Counted from the first letter of the stretch, positions 37,591 to 48,050 are shown. The stretch: DNA of 64,000 nucleotides from Prochlorococcus sp. AG-388-D03 (GCA_003279875.1 QCGN01000004.1:1-64000), one strand, 5' to 3'. The notes: generated from the letters alone by a model not told the origin. Made by a program: numbers and translations.

Positions 37591-37764
37591 TTATTTATTA
37601 CACATAAGTGGTATTCCTTTTTTAACGTTGGCTTTTTTCATATCATCCATCTCTTCTTTGATTTTGTTGTAATATGCTAATTCTTCAGGATCATTAGAAC
37701 CGAGTCCATATTTCATTGTTGCTGCAAGATATATTCTGTGTATTCGATATGAAGATAATGCCAT
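37591..37764 (-). CDS. Small conserved hypothetical protein
   Basis: 57 aa (MALSSYRIHRIYLAATMKYG...), with SNDPEELAYYNKIKEEMDDM and a basic end. Helical and soluble. First gene of a coupled pair. Family not recognised. Confidence 0.5.
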   Translation of the reverse strand: MALSSYRIHRIYLAATMKYGLGSNDPEELAYYNKIKEEMDDMKKANVKKGIPLMCNK

Positions 37765-37960
37765 CGACAACCTAATTTACTTAATCATATCTAACTTATT
37801 TGTACTTTGATTGTATCTCCCTTACCAATAGAAGAAAATTATTTTAATAATAAAAAATTATGCTCTAATTTCTGCTCTAATTGTTTTATATTTAGCGATC
37901 TTAAAATTATTTAATTCTTCCTAAATTCTTGAAAGCTAGTTATAGAAGGGTCTCGAGGGA

Positions 37961-38032
<72 letters not shown>

Positions 38033-38041
38033 TTAAAAAAG

Positions 38042-38123
38042 TGGGCCGGGTTGGATTTGAACCAACGTAGGCAGAGCCAGCGGATTTACAGTCCGCCCCC
38101 TTTAACCACTCGGGCACCGACCC
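38042..38123 (-). tRNA. trnY: tRNA-Tyr (GTA)
   Basis: 82-nt class II tRNA with a long variable arm. The acceptor GGGTCGG pairs with CCGGCCC and the discriminator is A. The anticodon loop is CTGTAAA (anticodon GTA). Upstream of tRNA-Thr in a two-tRNA transcript. Confidence 0.96.
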
Positions 38124-38224
38124 CCACTATTTGAACTTATCAGTTAATGGTCACTTTGTGTGAAAATGTTTTGGTTTTTTTGTTTCTTTCTAGATAGCAT
38201 TTAAAAGAAAAGACTTAATTGCTG

Positions 38225-38665
38225 ATGAATATTTTATTGATAAATGGGCCAAACCTTAATCTACTGGGGACTAGAGAACCTGAAATATATGGAAATAAAA
38301 CCTTGAACGATATTGAAAATGATTTAACCAAAGTTGCCAAAGAAAGAAGTATTAATCTTGAATGCTTTCAAAGTAACCATGAAGGTGAAATAGTTGATAA
38401 AATCCAAAACTCGGTTAAAAGGATCCAAGGAATACTTATAAATGCTGGAGCTTTCACTCATACTTCAATTTCTATAAGAGATGCTTTAATTGGATCAAAA
38501 ATTCCATTTGTAGAACTGCATATCTCAAATATATTTAGCAGGGAAGAATTTCGAAAAGAATCTTTTCTTACAGACAAAGCCATAGGAATAATAAGTGGAT
38601 TTGGTATTACAAGTTATTTTCTTGCTCTTGAGGGAATTATTGAATTTTTAAATAGTAATAAGTAA
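38225..38665 (+). CDS. aroQ: 3-dehydroquinate dehydratase, type II
   Basis: 146 aa from ATG 38225. Shikimate pathway step 3. [17 protein letters not shown] (with the catalytic Tyr), [27 protein letters not shown] and ELHISNI are all present, matching the dodecameric type II enzyme. miaE starts directly after its stop, so the operon aroQ-miaE-cobI is likely. Confidence 0.96.
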   Translation: MNILLINGPNLNLLGTREPEIYGNKTLNDIENDLTKVAKERSINLECFQSNHEGEIVDKIQNSVKRIQGILINAGAFTHTSISIRDALIGSKIPFVELHISNIFSREEFRKESFLTDKAIGIISGFGITSYFLALEGIIEFLNSNK

Positions 38666-39274
38666 ATGCTAGAAGATTTAAAAAGGCCCTCTTCAAATAT
38701 TAAATATTTATCCTCATTATCCTCAGAAAATTGGCTAAAGCTAGCTTTGTCGAATCCAATAGAGATACTTATTGATCATGCTCATTGTGAAAGAAAAGCT
38801 GCTGGAGTTGCAATTCAATTAATGTTTAGATATCCTTCTGAACCAGATCTGGCAGAAGTTTTGAGTCCTATAGCAAGGGAAGAATTAGAGCACTTTGAAA
38901 AAATATTATTTTTATTAAAGGACCTTGGTCATTCGCTTAAAACTTTAAAGCCTCCCCCTTATGGAGCCGAATTGGCTAAATGTGTCAGAAAGGAGGAACC
39001 TTATAGGATGTTAGACAGTTTCTTAATAGCAGGACTTATTGAAGCAAGAAGTCATGAAAGATTAAGTTTACTAGCATTGAATTCTGAAAACAAATCTTTC
39101 AAGTTACTTTATGAGTCTTTGCTTGAAAGTGAAGCAAGACATTTTGGAATTTATTGGAAACTAGCACAGACTAAATTCTCTAACGATGAAACTAACAAAA
39201 GATTAGAGAAATTATCTAATATTGAATCGGAGATCTTATCCCAAACTTTTACTTTGCCAAGAATTCATAGTTAA
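38666..39274 (+). CDS. miaE: tRNA-(ms2io6A)-hydroxylase-like protein (MiaE)
   Basis: 202-aa ferritin-like di-iron protein. Ligand helices: HAHCERKAAG, the EELEHFEKI pair, EARSHERLS and SEARHFGIYW. MiaE hydroxylates the isopentenyl group of modified A37 in tRNA. The ATG follows the aroQ TAA without a gap. All carboxylate/His positions of the family are visible. Confidence 0.9.
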   Translation: MLEDLKRPSSNIKYLSSLSSENWLKLALSNPIEILIDHAHCERKAAGVAIQLMFRYPSEPDLAEVLSPIAREELEHFEKILFLLKDLGHSLKTLKPPPYGAELAKCVRKEEPYRMLDSFLIAGLIEARSHERLSLLALNSENKSFKLLYESLLESEARHFGIYWKLAQTKFSNDETNKRLEKLSNIESEILSQTFTLPRIHS

Positions 39275-39294
39275 GTAAATTATGTTATTAATTT

Positions 39295-40050
39295 ATGGGA
39301 ATTAAAAAAAATCTAAAAAATTTGCTTGGTTTTAAAAGTGATCTTGCATCATTAACAGTAGTTGGTGTTGGTCCTGGAGATAGTTCTTTACTTACTATTG
39401 CTGCAGTCCAAGCCATTAAAAAAGCGAAACTTATAGTTTTCCCAATTTCAAGTGATGATAAGAAGAGTTCATCTGCCGAAATAGTCAAAAAATATATCAA
39501 ATTTAAGAGAAAAATACCCATTATATTTCCAATGGCAAGGCAAGAATTTGATCCAGATCAAATCTGGTCTAATGCTGTGGATATAATTGTTAAATCTATT
39601 AGGAAGCACGAATCTGTTGCTTTACTTTGCCTTGGAGATCCTTCACTATATGCAAGTTCCTCCAATATTATGAGAATAATAAATAATAATTATCCTGAAA
39701 TAATAACAAGGATAGTACCAGGTATATCATCTGTCTCAGCAGCTGCAGCCTTAAGTAATTTTGATTTAGTAAAGAAAGGCGAGACTTTAGTAATAAAAGA
39801 ATGTCCTTCTTCTAAATCAGAATTAACTGCTCTAATAACTCAGACTAAAATAAATAAAACAGTATTAGCAGTAATGAAAGTTGGGAAAAGATGGAGTTCA
39901 GTTAAAGAAATTTTAGAAAAAGAGAAAATCATCAACAAAGCTCTAATCGCTTTAAATGTCGGGATGCCAGATCAAATTATTCAATATGCTTCAAAATATA
40001 ATGTGGAAACCATGCCTTATTTTTCTTTGATTTTGATAAGACCTAATTAA
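39295..40050 (+). CDS. cobI: Precorrin-2 C20-methyltransferase
   Basis: 251 aa. Methylates C20 of (cobalt-)precorrin-2 in corrin synthesis. SAM-binding signature VVGVGPGDSSLLTIAAVQAI at about 22-41, LCLGDPSLYASS and PGISSVSAAAA are typical. The stop overlaps the next ATG by one base (TAATG). Prochlorococcus makes pseudocobalamin, which fits. Confidence 0.93.
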   Translation: MGIKKNLKNLLGFKSDLASLTVVGVGPGDSSLLTIAAVQAIKKAKLIVFPISSDDKKSSSAEIVKKYIKFKRKIPIIFPMARQEFDPDQIWSNAVDIIVKSIRKHESVALLCLGDPSLYASSSNIMRIINNNYPEIITRIVPGISSVSAAAALSNFDLVKKGETLVIKECPSSKSELTALITQTKINKTVLAVMKVGKRWSSVKEILEKEKIINKALIALNVGMPDQIIQYASKYNVETMPYFSLILIRPN

Positions 40051-40532
40051 TGAATAAGAATAACTTTCTTAAAAATGAATTTAAATGGCCGATTAGTAGG
40101 CAAATATTGTCTTTAATACTTGAAGATAAAGTAAGTGATATTTTTGTATGTGAATTGGTATGGGAAAGACTTTTTTATATCAATCAATCTTCTATGGATG
40201 GATGGATATCAAGTTCCTTAACTCCCCCATATTGGTCAGAAAAATTTATAAAAGCTCCTCAAATTATTTCAGAACGTTCAGCTTCAGTTCACTTGACACG
40301 ATCTATCCCCAAAGATCACAAACAAAATTTAAAAAAAATTCTTAATTTTAAAGGGTATGAAATTAAAGAACTTTATCCTAGAAGAACAAGGAGAGCAACT
40401 GCTGTGAATTGGTTGATCTATTGGGTTATTGACTCGAGTTCTTCTTTAGATGATATTTGTAAGTTACCTAAATTATCCCCCCCACCTCCTAATCCAGCAA
40501 AAGGTCATTATGGAGATCCTGAAATCAAATAA
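40050..40532 (+). CDS. DUF1823 family protein
   Basis: 160 aa. Conserved across cyanobacteria and plants: FKWPISRQILSLILEDKVSD, CELVWERLFY, LTPPYWSEKF and PRRTRRATAVNWLIYW. Function unknown. Overlaps cobI by one base and is probably in the same operon. Confidence 0.8.
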   Translation: MNKNNFLKNEFKWPISRQILSLILEDKVSDIFVCELVWERLFYINQSSMDGWISSSLTPPYWSEKFIKAPQIISERSASVHLTRSIPKDHKQNLKKILNFKGYEIKELYPRRTRRATAVNWLIYWVIDSSSSLDDICKLPKLSPPPPNPAKGHYGDPEIK

Positions 40533-40603
40533 ATATTCTTGTTTAGAGTAAAAGATCGTATTGAGGGTATAGTTGTAATAGATCTAATTTTCTTGGGGAA
40601 TAA

Positions 40604-41980
40604 TTGACTCTTCCATCTATAGCAATAATAGGAAGACCTAATGTTGGGAAGTCTACTTTGGTTAATAGGTTATGCCAAAGTAATGATGCAATTGTGTTCG
40701 ATAAACCTGGAGTTACCAGAGATAGAACTTATCAAAATGCTTGTTGGGGGGGGAGGGAGTTTCAAGTTGTTGATACGGGAGGTCTAGTTTTTGAAGATGA
40801 TAGCGAATTTCTTCCTGAGATTCGTACTCAAGTATTTTTAGCATTAGAAGAGGCTTGTCTTGCTTTATTTGTAGTAGATGGAAATCAAGGAGTCACTGAC
40901 GGAGATTTATTAATAGCTAAATGGTTGAGGAATTCAGCTTGTAAAACAATTGTTGCAGTAAATAAATGCGAATCTATCTCTTTAGGGATTTCTTTGGCCT
41001 CTGAATTTTGGAAATTAGGTTTAGGGGAACCGTATCCTGTATCTGCTATTCATGGTTCAGGAACGGGAGATCTTTTAGACCTTGTTATCGATGGATTACC
41101 TGACGATTTTAATGATGAGGATAAAGAAGATAAAATAATGATGTCTATTATTGGTAGACCAAATGTTGGTAAATCTAGTTTGCTAAATGCTATCTGCGGA
41201 GAAAAAAGAGCAATAGTTAGTGACATAAGTGGAACAACAACTGATTCAATAGATACTCTTATCAAGAAGGATTCCCATCTTTGGAAAATAGTTGATACTG
41301 CGGGAATAAGAAGAAAAAAAAATGTAAAATATGGAACTGAATTTTTTGGAATTAATAGAGCTTTTAAATCTATTGATAGAAGTGATGTTTGCGTCTTAGT
41401 CATAGATGCTATAGATGGTGTGACTGATCAAGATCAGAAATTGGCAGGGCGAATAGAAGAGCAAGGTAGAGCATGCGTAATTGTAGTTAACAAATGGGAC
41501 CTTGTAGAGAAGAATAATTCCACAATCTATGAAGTAGAGAAAGAACTAAGATCTAAATTATATTTTTTACATTGGTCAAAAATGATTTTCATATCAGCTT
41601 TAACTGGTCAAAGAGTTGAAAATATTTTTGAGCATGCTCTAAGTGCTGTAACCCAACATAGAATGAGAGTTACAACTTCAGTGGTTAATGAAGTTCTCAA
41701 AGAGGCTCTTGGATGGAAAAGTCCTCCTACGAAGAGAAGTGGCAAACAGGGAAGAATTTACTATGGTACTCAAGTAAAAAATAAGCCTCCAACCTTTACT
41801 CTTTTTGTAAATGACCCCAAATTATTTGGAATAACTTATAGAAGATATATTGAGAAACAAATTAGATTAAATCTTGGGTTTGAGGGCTCTCCAATAATTC
41901 TACTTTGGAGAGGTAAACAGCAAAGAGACCTAGAAAAGGAGACATCAAAAAAGAATATTAATATTATTCAAAAAAATTAA
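40604..41980 (+). CDS. der: Ribosome biogenesis GTPase Der (EngA)
   Basis: 458 aa from TTG. Two tandem G domains: GRPNVGKS at about 9-16 with DKPGVTRDR and NKCES, and GRPNVGKS at about 184-191 with [17 protein letters not shown] and NKWDL. A C-terminal KH-like domain follows. Essential 50S assembly factor. The length is normal. The ATG of ecfT overlaps its stop. Confidence 0.97.
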   Translation: MTLPSIAIIGRPNVGKSTLVNRLCQSNDAIVFDKPGVTRDRTYQNACWGGREFQVVDTGGLVFEDDSEFLPEIRTQVFLALEEACLALFVVDGNQGVTDGDLLIAKWLRNSACKTIVAVNKCESISLGISLASEFWKLGLGEPYPVSAIHGSGTGDLLDLVIDGLPDDFNDEDKEDKIMMSIIGRPNVGKSSLLNAICGEKRAIVSDISGTTTDSIDTLIKKDSHLWKIVDTAGIRRKKNVKYGTEFFGINRAFKSIDRSDVCVLVIDAIDGVTDQDQKLAGRIEEQGRACVIVVNKWDLVEKNNSTIYEVEKELRSKLYFLHWSKMIFISALTGQRVENIFEHALSAVTQHRMRVTTSVVNEVLKEALGWKSPPTKRSGKQGRIYYGTQVKNKPPTFTLFVNDPKLFGITYRRYIEKQIRLNLGFEGSPIILLWRGKQQRDLEKETSKKNINIIQKN

Positions 41981-42894
41981 TGAATATTCTTACTAAATTT
42001 TCTATTGGACAATATGTTGATGGGAATAAGAGTTGGTTAAGAATTGTCGATAGTAGATTAAAAATAATTGCAGTATTGATGTTTCTAATTACTCCAATCT
42101 GGGCAGGTCTATTGTGGCGATTAAGTTTAGTTATTTGTTTAATACTTATTACCTTTGTAAGTTGGTTACCCTCAAGAGTTTGGTGGCGATCACTATTATT
42201 TCTTTTAGGATTATCATTATTAATTGGATTCCTATCATTAATAGCCTCTTTTGATATCCAATCTCTTGATGGCCCTATAAGAGATCCGAATGAATTGAAT
42301 CTAATTTTAGAAAGTCAAGAAAAATGGAATATTTTAGAAATTCCATCTAAGAAAATAGGATTTATAACTCTTGGTCCCTACAACTTATCAAGAAAAGCTT
42401 TTGAATTAGGAATAAAAACTTCAACTTTAATCTTTACTGTGATTCATAGTGTGAATTTGATGCTCCTAACAACGTTACAAGAGGATATAGTCTGGGCATT
42501 AAGTTGGTTTATGAATCCTTTGAGAAAAGTTGGATTACCTATTGATAAATGGCTTTTTCAATTACTATTGGCTTTGCGCTTTATTCCTTTAGTCCAGGAA
42601 GAATTCCAAAATATACTCAAATCAGTATCAGTAAGATCAATAAATCTTAGAAGTTTAGGATTTAAGAAATCTATTAATGTTTTATTAACAATGATTGAAA
42701 GACTATTTTTAAATATATTCTTAAGAATCGAACAAGGAGCTGATTCATTACTTTCTAAAAAATTTATCCTTATAAAAACAAATAGATTAAAAACTTTTGA
42801 TAAAAAAAATTACTCAACTTTTATTTTTAATTCATTATCGATTTGTTTTATTTGCATAGCAATTTTCCTTAGAAAACAGTATGGTGCATTATAA
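41980..42894 (+). CDS. ecfT: ECF transporter transmembrane protein (EcfT/CbiQ)
   Basis: 304 aa. Energy-coupling-factor T component with about five helices. The coupling motifs near the C-terminal half are LALRFIPLVQEEFQNILKSV and SVRSINLRSLGF, the A-R-S type sequences that contact the ATPases. The ATPase and S components are not in this window, so the substrate (vitamin or metal) is unknown. Overlaps der. Confidence 0.88.
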   Translation: MNILTKFSIGQYVDGNKSWLRIVDSRLKIIAVLMFLITPIWAGLLWRLSLVICLILITFVSWLPSRVWWRSLLFLLGLSLLIGFLSLIASFDIQSLDGPIRDPNELNLILESQEKWNILEIPSKKIGFITLGPYNLSRKAFELGIKTSTLIFTVIHSVNLMLLTTLQEDIVWALSWFMNPLRKVGLPIDKWLFQLLLALRFIPLVQEEFQNILKSVSVRSINLRSLGFKKSINVLLTMIERLFLNIFLRIEQGADSLLSKKFILIKTNRLKTFDKKNYSTFIFNSLSICFICIAIFLRKQYGAL

Positions 42895-42912
42895 ACATTA
42901 AAAAAATTAAGT

Positions 42913-43179
42913 TTGAGTTCAGAGCGTTATTTAAATCATCCAACATTTGGAATGTTATATCAAGTCTCTCCAGGAAATGAGGGGAAAGATATTTATGCGA
43001 CTTTATACGCACAAAAAATGTTTTTTTTAGTCGAAATTAAACAAAGAGAAGTTTTTTTTGAAGTTATACCCTATCTAGATGCTCGAAATCAGTCTGAATT
43101 AAACTTGCAAAGAGCTAGAAGACAAAGAGCAGAAGATTTTCCAAAATGGGAAAATTTATTTAGACAAACTTTTTTATAA
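42913..43179 (+). CDS. pipX: PII-interacting co-activator PipX
   Basis: 88 aa from TTG. ERYLNHPTFGMLYQV, LYAQKMFFLVE and QRARRQRAEDFPKWE match PipX. It binds NtcA when 2-oxoglutarate is high (activating nitrogen genes) and is sequestered by PII otherwise. It lies 2 nt before pipY, the universal cyanobacterial pipXY pair. Confidence 0.93.
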   Translation: MSSERYLNHPTFGMLYQVSPGNEGKDIYATLYAQKMFFLVEIKQREVFFEVIPYLDARNQSELNLQRARRQRAEDFPKWENLFRQTFL

Positions 43180-43181
43180 AT

Positions 43182-43820
43182 TTGGAAATTTCAAATTACT
43201 TGCAAATAAAAAAGAAATTACCACAAAATGTGAATTTACTTGCAGTGAGTAAGGGTTTTAGCAGTCAAGAAATCAAAATTATTAATAATCAAGGACAAAA
43301 CGATTTTGGTGAAAGTAGATTTCAAGAAGCTATTAATAAGCAACAGTTATTAAAAGATTTTAAAAATATGAAATGGCACTTCATTGGAAGAGTTCAGAGT
43401 AATAAGATACGAAAAATAGTCCAAAATTTTGAATATATACATTCTGTAGACTCATATGAAAAGTTATCAAAGATTTCTAATGTTTCATTAGAAGAACAAA
43501 AAAAACCATTAATAATGTTGCAAGTCAAATTAAGTGATGATCCAAGTAAAGGAGGTTTTAATTCACAAGTATTGTTAGAAAAATGGGACCAGATTAAAGA
43601 ATTTAAAAGTATCGAAATCAAAGGACTTATGACTATAAACCCAAAAGGCTTAAGTTCAAAAGAAAATATAAAACTATTTAAAAAATGCCGTATTCTTGCA
43701 GATTCACTAAAACTTCATGATTGTTCAATGGGAATGTCAGGGGACTGGGAGGAAGCCGTTGAGGCTGGTTCTACTTGGTTAAGATTAGGATCCATAATCT
43801 TTGGAAATAGATCATATTAA
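43182..43820 (+). CDS. pipY: Pyridoxal-phosphate homeostasis protein (YggS/PipY)
   Basis: 212 aa from TTG. PLP-binding TIM-barrel protein: NVNLLAVSKGFSSQEI (Lys38-type PLP lysine), NDFGESRFQEA, WHFIGRVQSNK and MGMSGDWEEAVEAGSTWLRLG. Controls vitamin B6 and amino acid balance; cotranscribed with pipX. Confidence 0.95.
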   Translation: MEISNYLQIKKKLPQNVNLLAVSKGFSSQEIKIINNQGQNDFGESRFQEAINKQQLLKDFKNMKWHFIGRVQSNKIRKIVQNFEYIHSVDSYEKLSKISNVSLEEQKKPLIMLQVKLSDDPSKGGFNSQVLLEKWDQIKEFKSIEIKGLMTINPKGLSSKENIKLFKKCRILADSLKLHDCSMGMSGDWEEAVEAGSTWLRLGSIIFGNRSY

Positions 43821-43976
43821 TGAGTATTTAATTATATTTTATAAAAATCTTGTTTTTAAACTTGCGATAAACAATAACTAACGTTATTTAAGTATAGGTA
43901 GTTTATTCATTAATAAAAGATGGATGTATTACTTAAGGTTTTTGCCTTAGTTATCAATTTCAAGAGGATTTAAAAG

Positions 43977-44549
43977 GTGTCACTTATTTCTCGATTAAAG
44001 GCAGTTGTTGCAGGGGATGATTATTTAGATGATGACTTCGATGAGTTGGATTATGCATCAGAGGATGAATTGAACGGTGTAAATGATTTCAAAGAAAATC
44101 GAAAAAATTTAAGTGCCCTTTCAAATTCAAATCCTTTTGAGTTTATGAATAATAGATCATCAAATGTGGTAGGAATGCCAGGTATCTCTAATTCATCTTC
44201 TGAGGTCAGTTTGATGGAACCAAGAAGTTTTGATGAAATGCCTCAAGCCATTCAGGCATTAAGAGAAAGAAAGACTGTAATTCTAAATTTGACTATGATG
44301 GACCCTGATCAAGCACAAAGAGCTGTTGATTTTGTTGCAGGAGGTACATATGCAATAGATGGTCACCAAGAAAGAGTTGGTGAAAGCATTTTCCTTTTTG
44401 CACCTAGTTGTGTTAACGTAACCAGCTCTTTCCCAGAAGAAGCTTCTCCTTCTAACGTTTCATCCAAAAAGACGTCACCATACAATCTAGAAAATAATAC
44501 AACTCCAGAACCAGCTTGGGGAGAATCTAAATTATCTGCATTTTCTTAA
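43977..44549 (+). CDS. sepF: Cell division protein SepF
   Basis: 190 aa from GTG. N-terminal amphipathic membrane anchor ([12 protein letters not shown]), an acidic linker, then the SepF beta domain ([20 protein letters not shown] ... [20 protein letters not shown]). Anchors FtsZ filaments to the membrane. proC starts 8 nt after its stop. Confidence 0.94.
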   Translation: MSLISRLKAVVAGDDYLDDDFDELDYASEDELNGVNDFKENRKNLSALSNSNPFEFMNNRSSNVVGMPGISNSSSEVSLMEPRSFDEMPQAIQALRERKTVILNLTMMDPDQAQRAVDFVAGGTYAIDGHQERVGESIFLFAPSCVNVTSSFPEEASPSNVSSKKTSPYNLENNTTPEPAWGESKLSAFS

Positions 44550-44556
44550 TTAATCT

Positions 44557-45363
44557 GTGACTAGTAAAATTGCAGTTATTGGTTTTGGAAATATTGCAAA
44601 AGCTATTATCACTCCACTTTTTGATAAAAAATTACTAAATCCAGAAGATGTTTACTGCTTAGTAAATACAAAAAAAAGTTTAGAAAATATTAGAAAAAAC
44701 TACAACTATGATATTAATATTTTTCAAGCAAATTCTAAAGATTCTGAGATTATCTGGGATTGCCAAGTTAAACTTCTCTCTGTAAAGCCTCAACAACTTA
44801 AAAATATAATTGAATTAAATAAAAATAAACAAGATTTATTAGTTTCAATTTTAGCTGGTGTTTCTTTAGAAAATCTAAATAAAAGATTTCCAAACCATAA
44901 ATGTGTTAGGGCTGTTACTAATATCCCTATAACGATTGGTAAAGGTTTAACTGGAATTACCTGGGGAGAAGAAATTACAGAAGATCAGAAGAAATTTATA
45001 CAAAAATTATTTGAAAACTCTAGTAAAATTTATGAATTGCCTGAATATTTACTAGATATTTTTTTAGCATTAACATCTTCTGGACCTGCAATAATTGCAT
45101 TAATCATTGAAGCATTAAGTGATGGCGGTTTAAGTGGTGGATTGCAAAAACAACTTTCTGAAGAACTTGTAATAGAGATGATTTTAGGCACTGTTAGTTT
45201 AATAAAAGATACTAAATTAACAACTGCTGAGCTTAAGAATATGGTAACTTCTCCTGGCGGTACGACAATTTCAGCACTAAGGGTTTTAGAAAATAAGAGT
45301 TTAAGATCTGCTTTAATTGAGGCAGTAGTTTCTGCCAGTAATCGTAGTAAGGAATTTAGTTAA
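44557..45363 (+). CDS. proC: Pyrroline-5-carboxylate reductase
   Basis: 268 aa from GTG. Final step of proline synthesis. Rossmann motif IAVIGFGNIAKAI, VKPQQL, LAGVSLENL and the C-terminal dimer motif LTTAELKNMVTSPGGTTISA. Length typical. Same strand as sepF, probably cotranscribed. Confidence 0.95.
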   Translation: MTSKIAVIGFGNIAKAIITPLFDKKLLNPEDVYCLVNTKKSLENIRKNYNYDINIFQANSKDSEIIWDCQVKLLSVKPQQLKNIIELNKNKQDLLVSILAGVSLENLNKRFPNHKCVRAVTNIPITIGKGLTGITWGEEITEDQKKFIQKLFENSSKIYELPEYLLDIFLALTSSGPAIIALIIEALSDGGLSGGLQKQLSEELVIEMILGTVSLIKDTKLTTAELKNMVTSPGGTTISALRVLENKSLRSALIEAVVSASNRSKEFS

Positions 45364-45368
45364 CTATT

Positions 45369-46526
45369 TTAAATTTTTATAGAATCTAAATAGAGTTTTT
45401 CAAGAGCCTCTATATTTTTTTTGATTGTATATCTTTCAATTACTCTTGCGCGTCCTTTTTTTCCGAGAGCTTTTGTAAATGAAGGATGATCTACCAAAAT
45501 TGGAATTATAGTTTTTAATTGTGTTACGACATTTTCAGTAGATATTACAATGCCTGCCCCATTATCTAAAACTTCACCATCAGCCCCCGCATCCGTTGCA
45601 ACACATGCAGTACCAGTGGCCATTGCTTCTAAAAGTGATAAAGATTGACCCTCAACTAAACTAGGTAAGAAAAATACCTCTGCGATTTGCATAATTGCTA
45701 CTCTTGTTTCTAAATCCATTTCTGACCCCCACCAAATTAATTTATCTTTTCCTAAGTTAGAAAAACTATTTTCCAGAATTGGTTTCATTGGACCGTCTCC
45801 AACAATTACTAGTTTGCAATTATTAGTTTTTGTTTGACGCCAAGATTTTAAAAGTGCTTCAATATTCTTTTCATTGGCAATCCTTCCCATATATATAAAG
45901 ATTCTTCCCTCTCCTAATTTACTTTTAACTAAATCATATTTTTTACTATTTGCTGATATGGGTTGCCAAATATTTTCATCAACTCCATTGGGAATAATGA
46001 TTTGTTTATCTTTACTAACTCCTAGTTTTTCTAAAAGTGTTTTTTGAGGTTCTGAAAAAACAATTATTTTATGAAACTTAGCGAGAGAGGGTGCATAAAG
46101 TTGATAAGTCAGTTGTTGAGTGCTTGCCGTTAAGTTTCTATTATTTTTATCAAATGCGGGATGAAAGGTTCCTATCAGAGGGAGATCGATTTCTTTACAA
46201 AGTTCAGGTAATCTAAAATCTAAAGGAGATAAAGTTAAACTTGCATGAACTATGTTTGGCTTTAATCTCTCTAATGAAAGTCTTAATTCTTTTTCGGCTC
46301 TTGGAGATGGGATAGTATAAACTTGAGATTTAATTAAGTAAGGAAGACTCACTTCGGGATCGTTTGCTAAAAATAAGGGTTTAGATTCGTTTACATTAGA
46401 TGGATTATCAAAATGTATAAAACTTACTTTATGGCCTCTAACTTTTAATTGTTCGGTAATTAAATTTCCATAACTTACATTTCCACAAAAGGGAGATTTC
46501 TTACCTAACCAAGCAACATGAACCAC
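45369..46526 (-). CDS. Glycosyltransferase family 4
   Basis: 385 aa from GTG. GT-B fold: N-terminal acceptor half (LGKKSPFCGNVSYGNLI), C-terminal donor half with GRIANEKNIEALLKSW, VGDGP and the EX7E-type PSLVEGQSLSLLEAMATG. Related to glycolipid or polysaccharide glycosyltransferases. Conserved in picocyanobacteria. Donor sugar not predictable. Converges with proC. Confidence 0.88.
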   Translation of the reverse strand: MVHVAWLGKKSPFCGNVSYGNLITEQLKVRGHKVSFIHFDNPSNVNESKPLFLANDPEVSLPYLIKSQVYTIPSPRAEKELRLSLERLKPNIVHASLTLSPLDFRLPELCKEIDLPLIGTFHPAFDKNNRNLTASTQQLTYQLYAPSLAKFHKIIVFSEPQKTLLEKLGVSKDKQIIIPNGVDENIWQPISANSKKYDLVKSKLGEGRIFIYMGRIANEKNIEALLKSWRQTKTNNCKLVIVGDGPMKPILENSFSNLGKDKLIWWGSEMDLETRVAIMQIAEVFFLPSLVEGQSLSLLEAMATGTACVATDAGADGEVLDNGAGIVISTENVVTQLKTIIPILVDHPSFTKALGKKGRARVIERYTIKKNIEALEKLYLDSIKI

Positions 46527-46610
46527 AACAATTACTTAACTATCTATAAAGTTAACAGTCAAAGTTACAATCCTCGAGATCTTTTAATTAAGTAACAGTT
46601 TAAACCTTAA

Positions 46611-47390
46611 TTATATGTAAAAGTCTCTTAACATTTTTAGTGATGATAATTCTTTTTCTAATTGAGCTGCGATCCAACTTTCAACAATTGATAATATTTT
46701 AAGCCAAACTTTTTTAGGTCCTAATAATTCCCCATTTGATTTGATTGGTAATTCTGCGAAAATAAGTCTTTGTAAAAGAGCAATTTCAGAAGCATTCACT
46801 TTTAAAAAACTCTCTATTTCTTTTATCGTAGAAAATCCCTCATTTGGTAAATAGGAACATTTCCAATCCCAGTTACCTAAGGGCGGAATGATAGGCTCAC
46901 CAGTTTTGCAGCAAAAATTTACAGGGATATTTATCCCTCCAATTGCTAATAAATGAATTAAGGATTGAATACTCATAGAAAGCATTTTGAAGTCCTCTTT
47001 ACTTTCAAGGTTATATTCATAAATTCGATCTAAATGAACAAGCACGCTAGATAAGTAATCTTTTTGCTTATCATTGTTTCCTACTAGTAAAAAAGTTAAT
47101 TCAGTTATTGCTTGCGCTGCTGCAAGACATTCAATATTTTTCCCCAAGCCATTGTAGCTTTTGAGTATTTTAATCTGCCGAACAGATTTAAGACTTCTTT
47201 TCCCAAAAATCTGAAAACTTAAATATGTTAAAGGAGTAGCAGCTGCAAGACTACTTTTTGGACGTCTAGCTCCTGGAGCTGCAAGTCTAATAATACCTTG
47301 TTCATCTGTTAAAACAGTTATTAATCTTCCACTTTCCCCAAGTGGAGTAGCTTTAATACATAGACCTTTTATTCTGCTTTCGCCTGACAT
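46611..47390 (-). CDS. recO: DNA repair protein RecO
   Basis: 259 aa. OB-fold N-terminus (GLCIKATPLGESGRLITVLT, then GIIRLAAPGARRPKS) and helical C-terminal part with GEPIIPPLGNWDWKCSYL in the place of the zinc-binding region (few Cys). Loads RecA on SSB-coated DNA. Its ATG abuts the deoC stop, so hpf-deoC-recO is one transcript. Confidence 0.9.
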   Translation of the reverse strand: MSGESRIKGLCIKATPLGESGRLITVLTDEQGIIRLAAPGARRPKSSLAAATPLTYLSFQIFGKRSLKSVRQIKILKSYNGLGKNIECLAAAQAITELTFLLVGNNDKQKDYLSSVLVHLDRIYEYNLESKEDFKMLSMSIQSLIHLLAIGGINIPVNFCCKTGEPIIPPLGNWDWKCSYLPNEGFSTIKEIESFLKVNASEIALLQRLIFAELPIKSNGELLGPKKVWLKILSIVESWIAAQLEKELSSLKMLRDFYI

Positions 47391-48050
47391 TTATATAAGT
47401 CTAATTTCTTTAAAGATCTCATTAAAATTTGAAGTGCCAATACAATCTATACCTGAATCAAATAAATCAACAACTTGAGAGAGTGTTTTTATACCTCCTA
47501 CTACTTTTATAGAATTCTTGTTACCTACAAATTTTAATATTTCAACTATATCAACTTTAGACATAGAAGGTCCAAAACCATCTCCAAATTGAAAATTTTT
47601 TATTCCTAATTCAAGAGAAATTTCTATAGCTTTTTCAAAAAGTTCTTTATCTAATTTTTTTTTATTTATTATAATAGTTACTGGTAATTCTGAAGAATTA
47701 ATACTCTCAAGTTCACTTGCGAAACTATTTAAATTATTTTTATATAGATTTAGAAAATAAGGGGTGTACTCTATTCCGCTTGCACCAGCATCTTTTGCAT
47801 AACAAACAATTTCATCAATAAAATTTATTGGTAAATCAGCAAACGGATAAGAAATAAGAGTATTTATATTTACTTTATGATTACTTAATGCATTCTTTAT
47901 ATGACTTAAAAAATTTAGAGATGTAGATATATTTCTAATATTAAATTTTTTAATTAAATCGCAGTTCGCATTTAATTCTTCCAAAGATAAATAAGGATTA
48001 ATTAAAGTTGCATGTATTTTTTCATTTAATTCATAATTGATATTAAACAT
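47391..48050 (-). CDS. deoC: Deoxyribose-phosphate aldolase family protein, active site altered
   Basis: 219-aa TIM barrel with DERA layout: INPYLSLEELNANCDLIKKF, GASGIEYTPYF, KVVGGIKTLSQV and GTSNF. The Schiff-base motif KTSTG of DERA is replaced by QFGDG (Gln154 for Lys), and the first conserved Asp is Glu in GIEY. Lys182 of the relay is kept. It may therefore not be an active aldolase. Position between hpf and recO is usual in picocyanobacteria. Confidence 0.75.
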   Translation of the reverse strand: MFNINYELNEKIHATLINPYLSLEELNANCDLIKKFNIRNISTSLNFLSHIKNALSNHKVNINTLISYPFADLPINFIDEIVCYAKDAGASGIEYTPYFLNLYKNNLNSFASELESINSSELPVTIIINKKKLDKELFEKAIEISLELGIKNFQFGDGFGPSMSKVDIVEILKFVGNKNSIKVVGGIKTLSQVVDLFDSGIDCIGTSNFNEIFKEIRLI

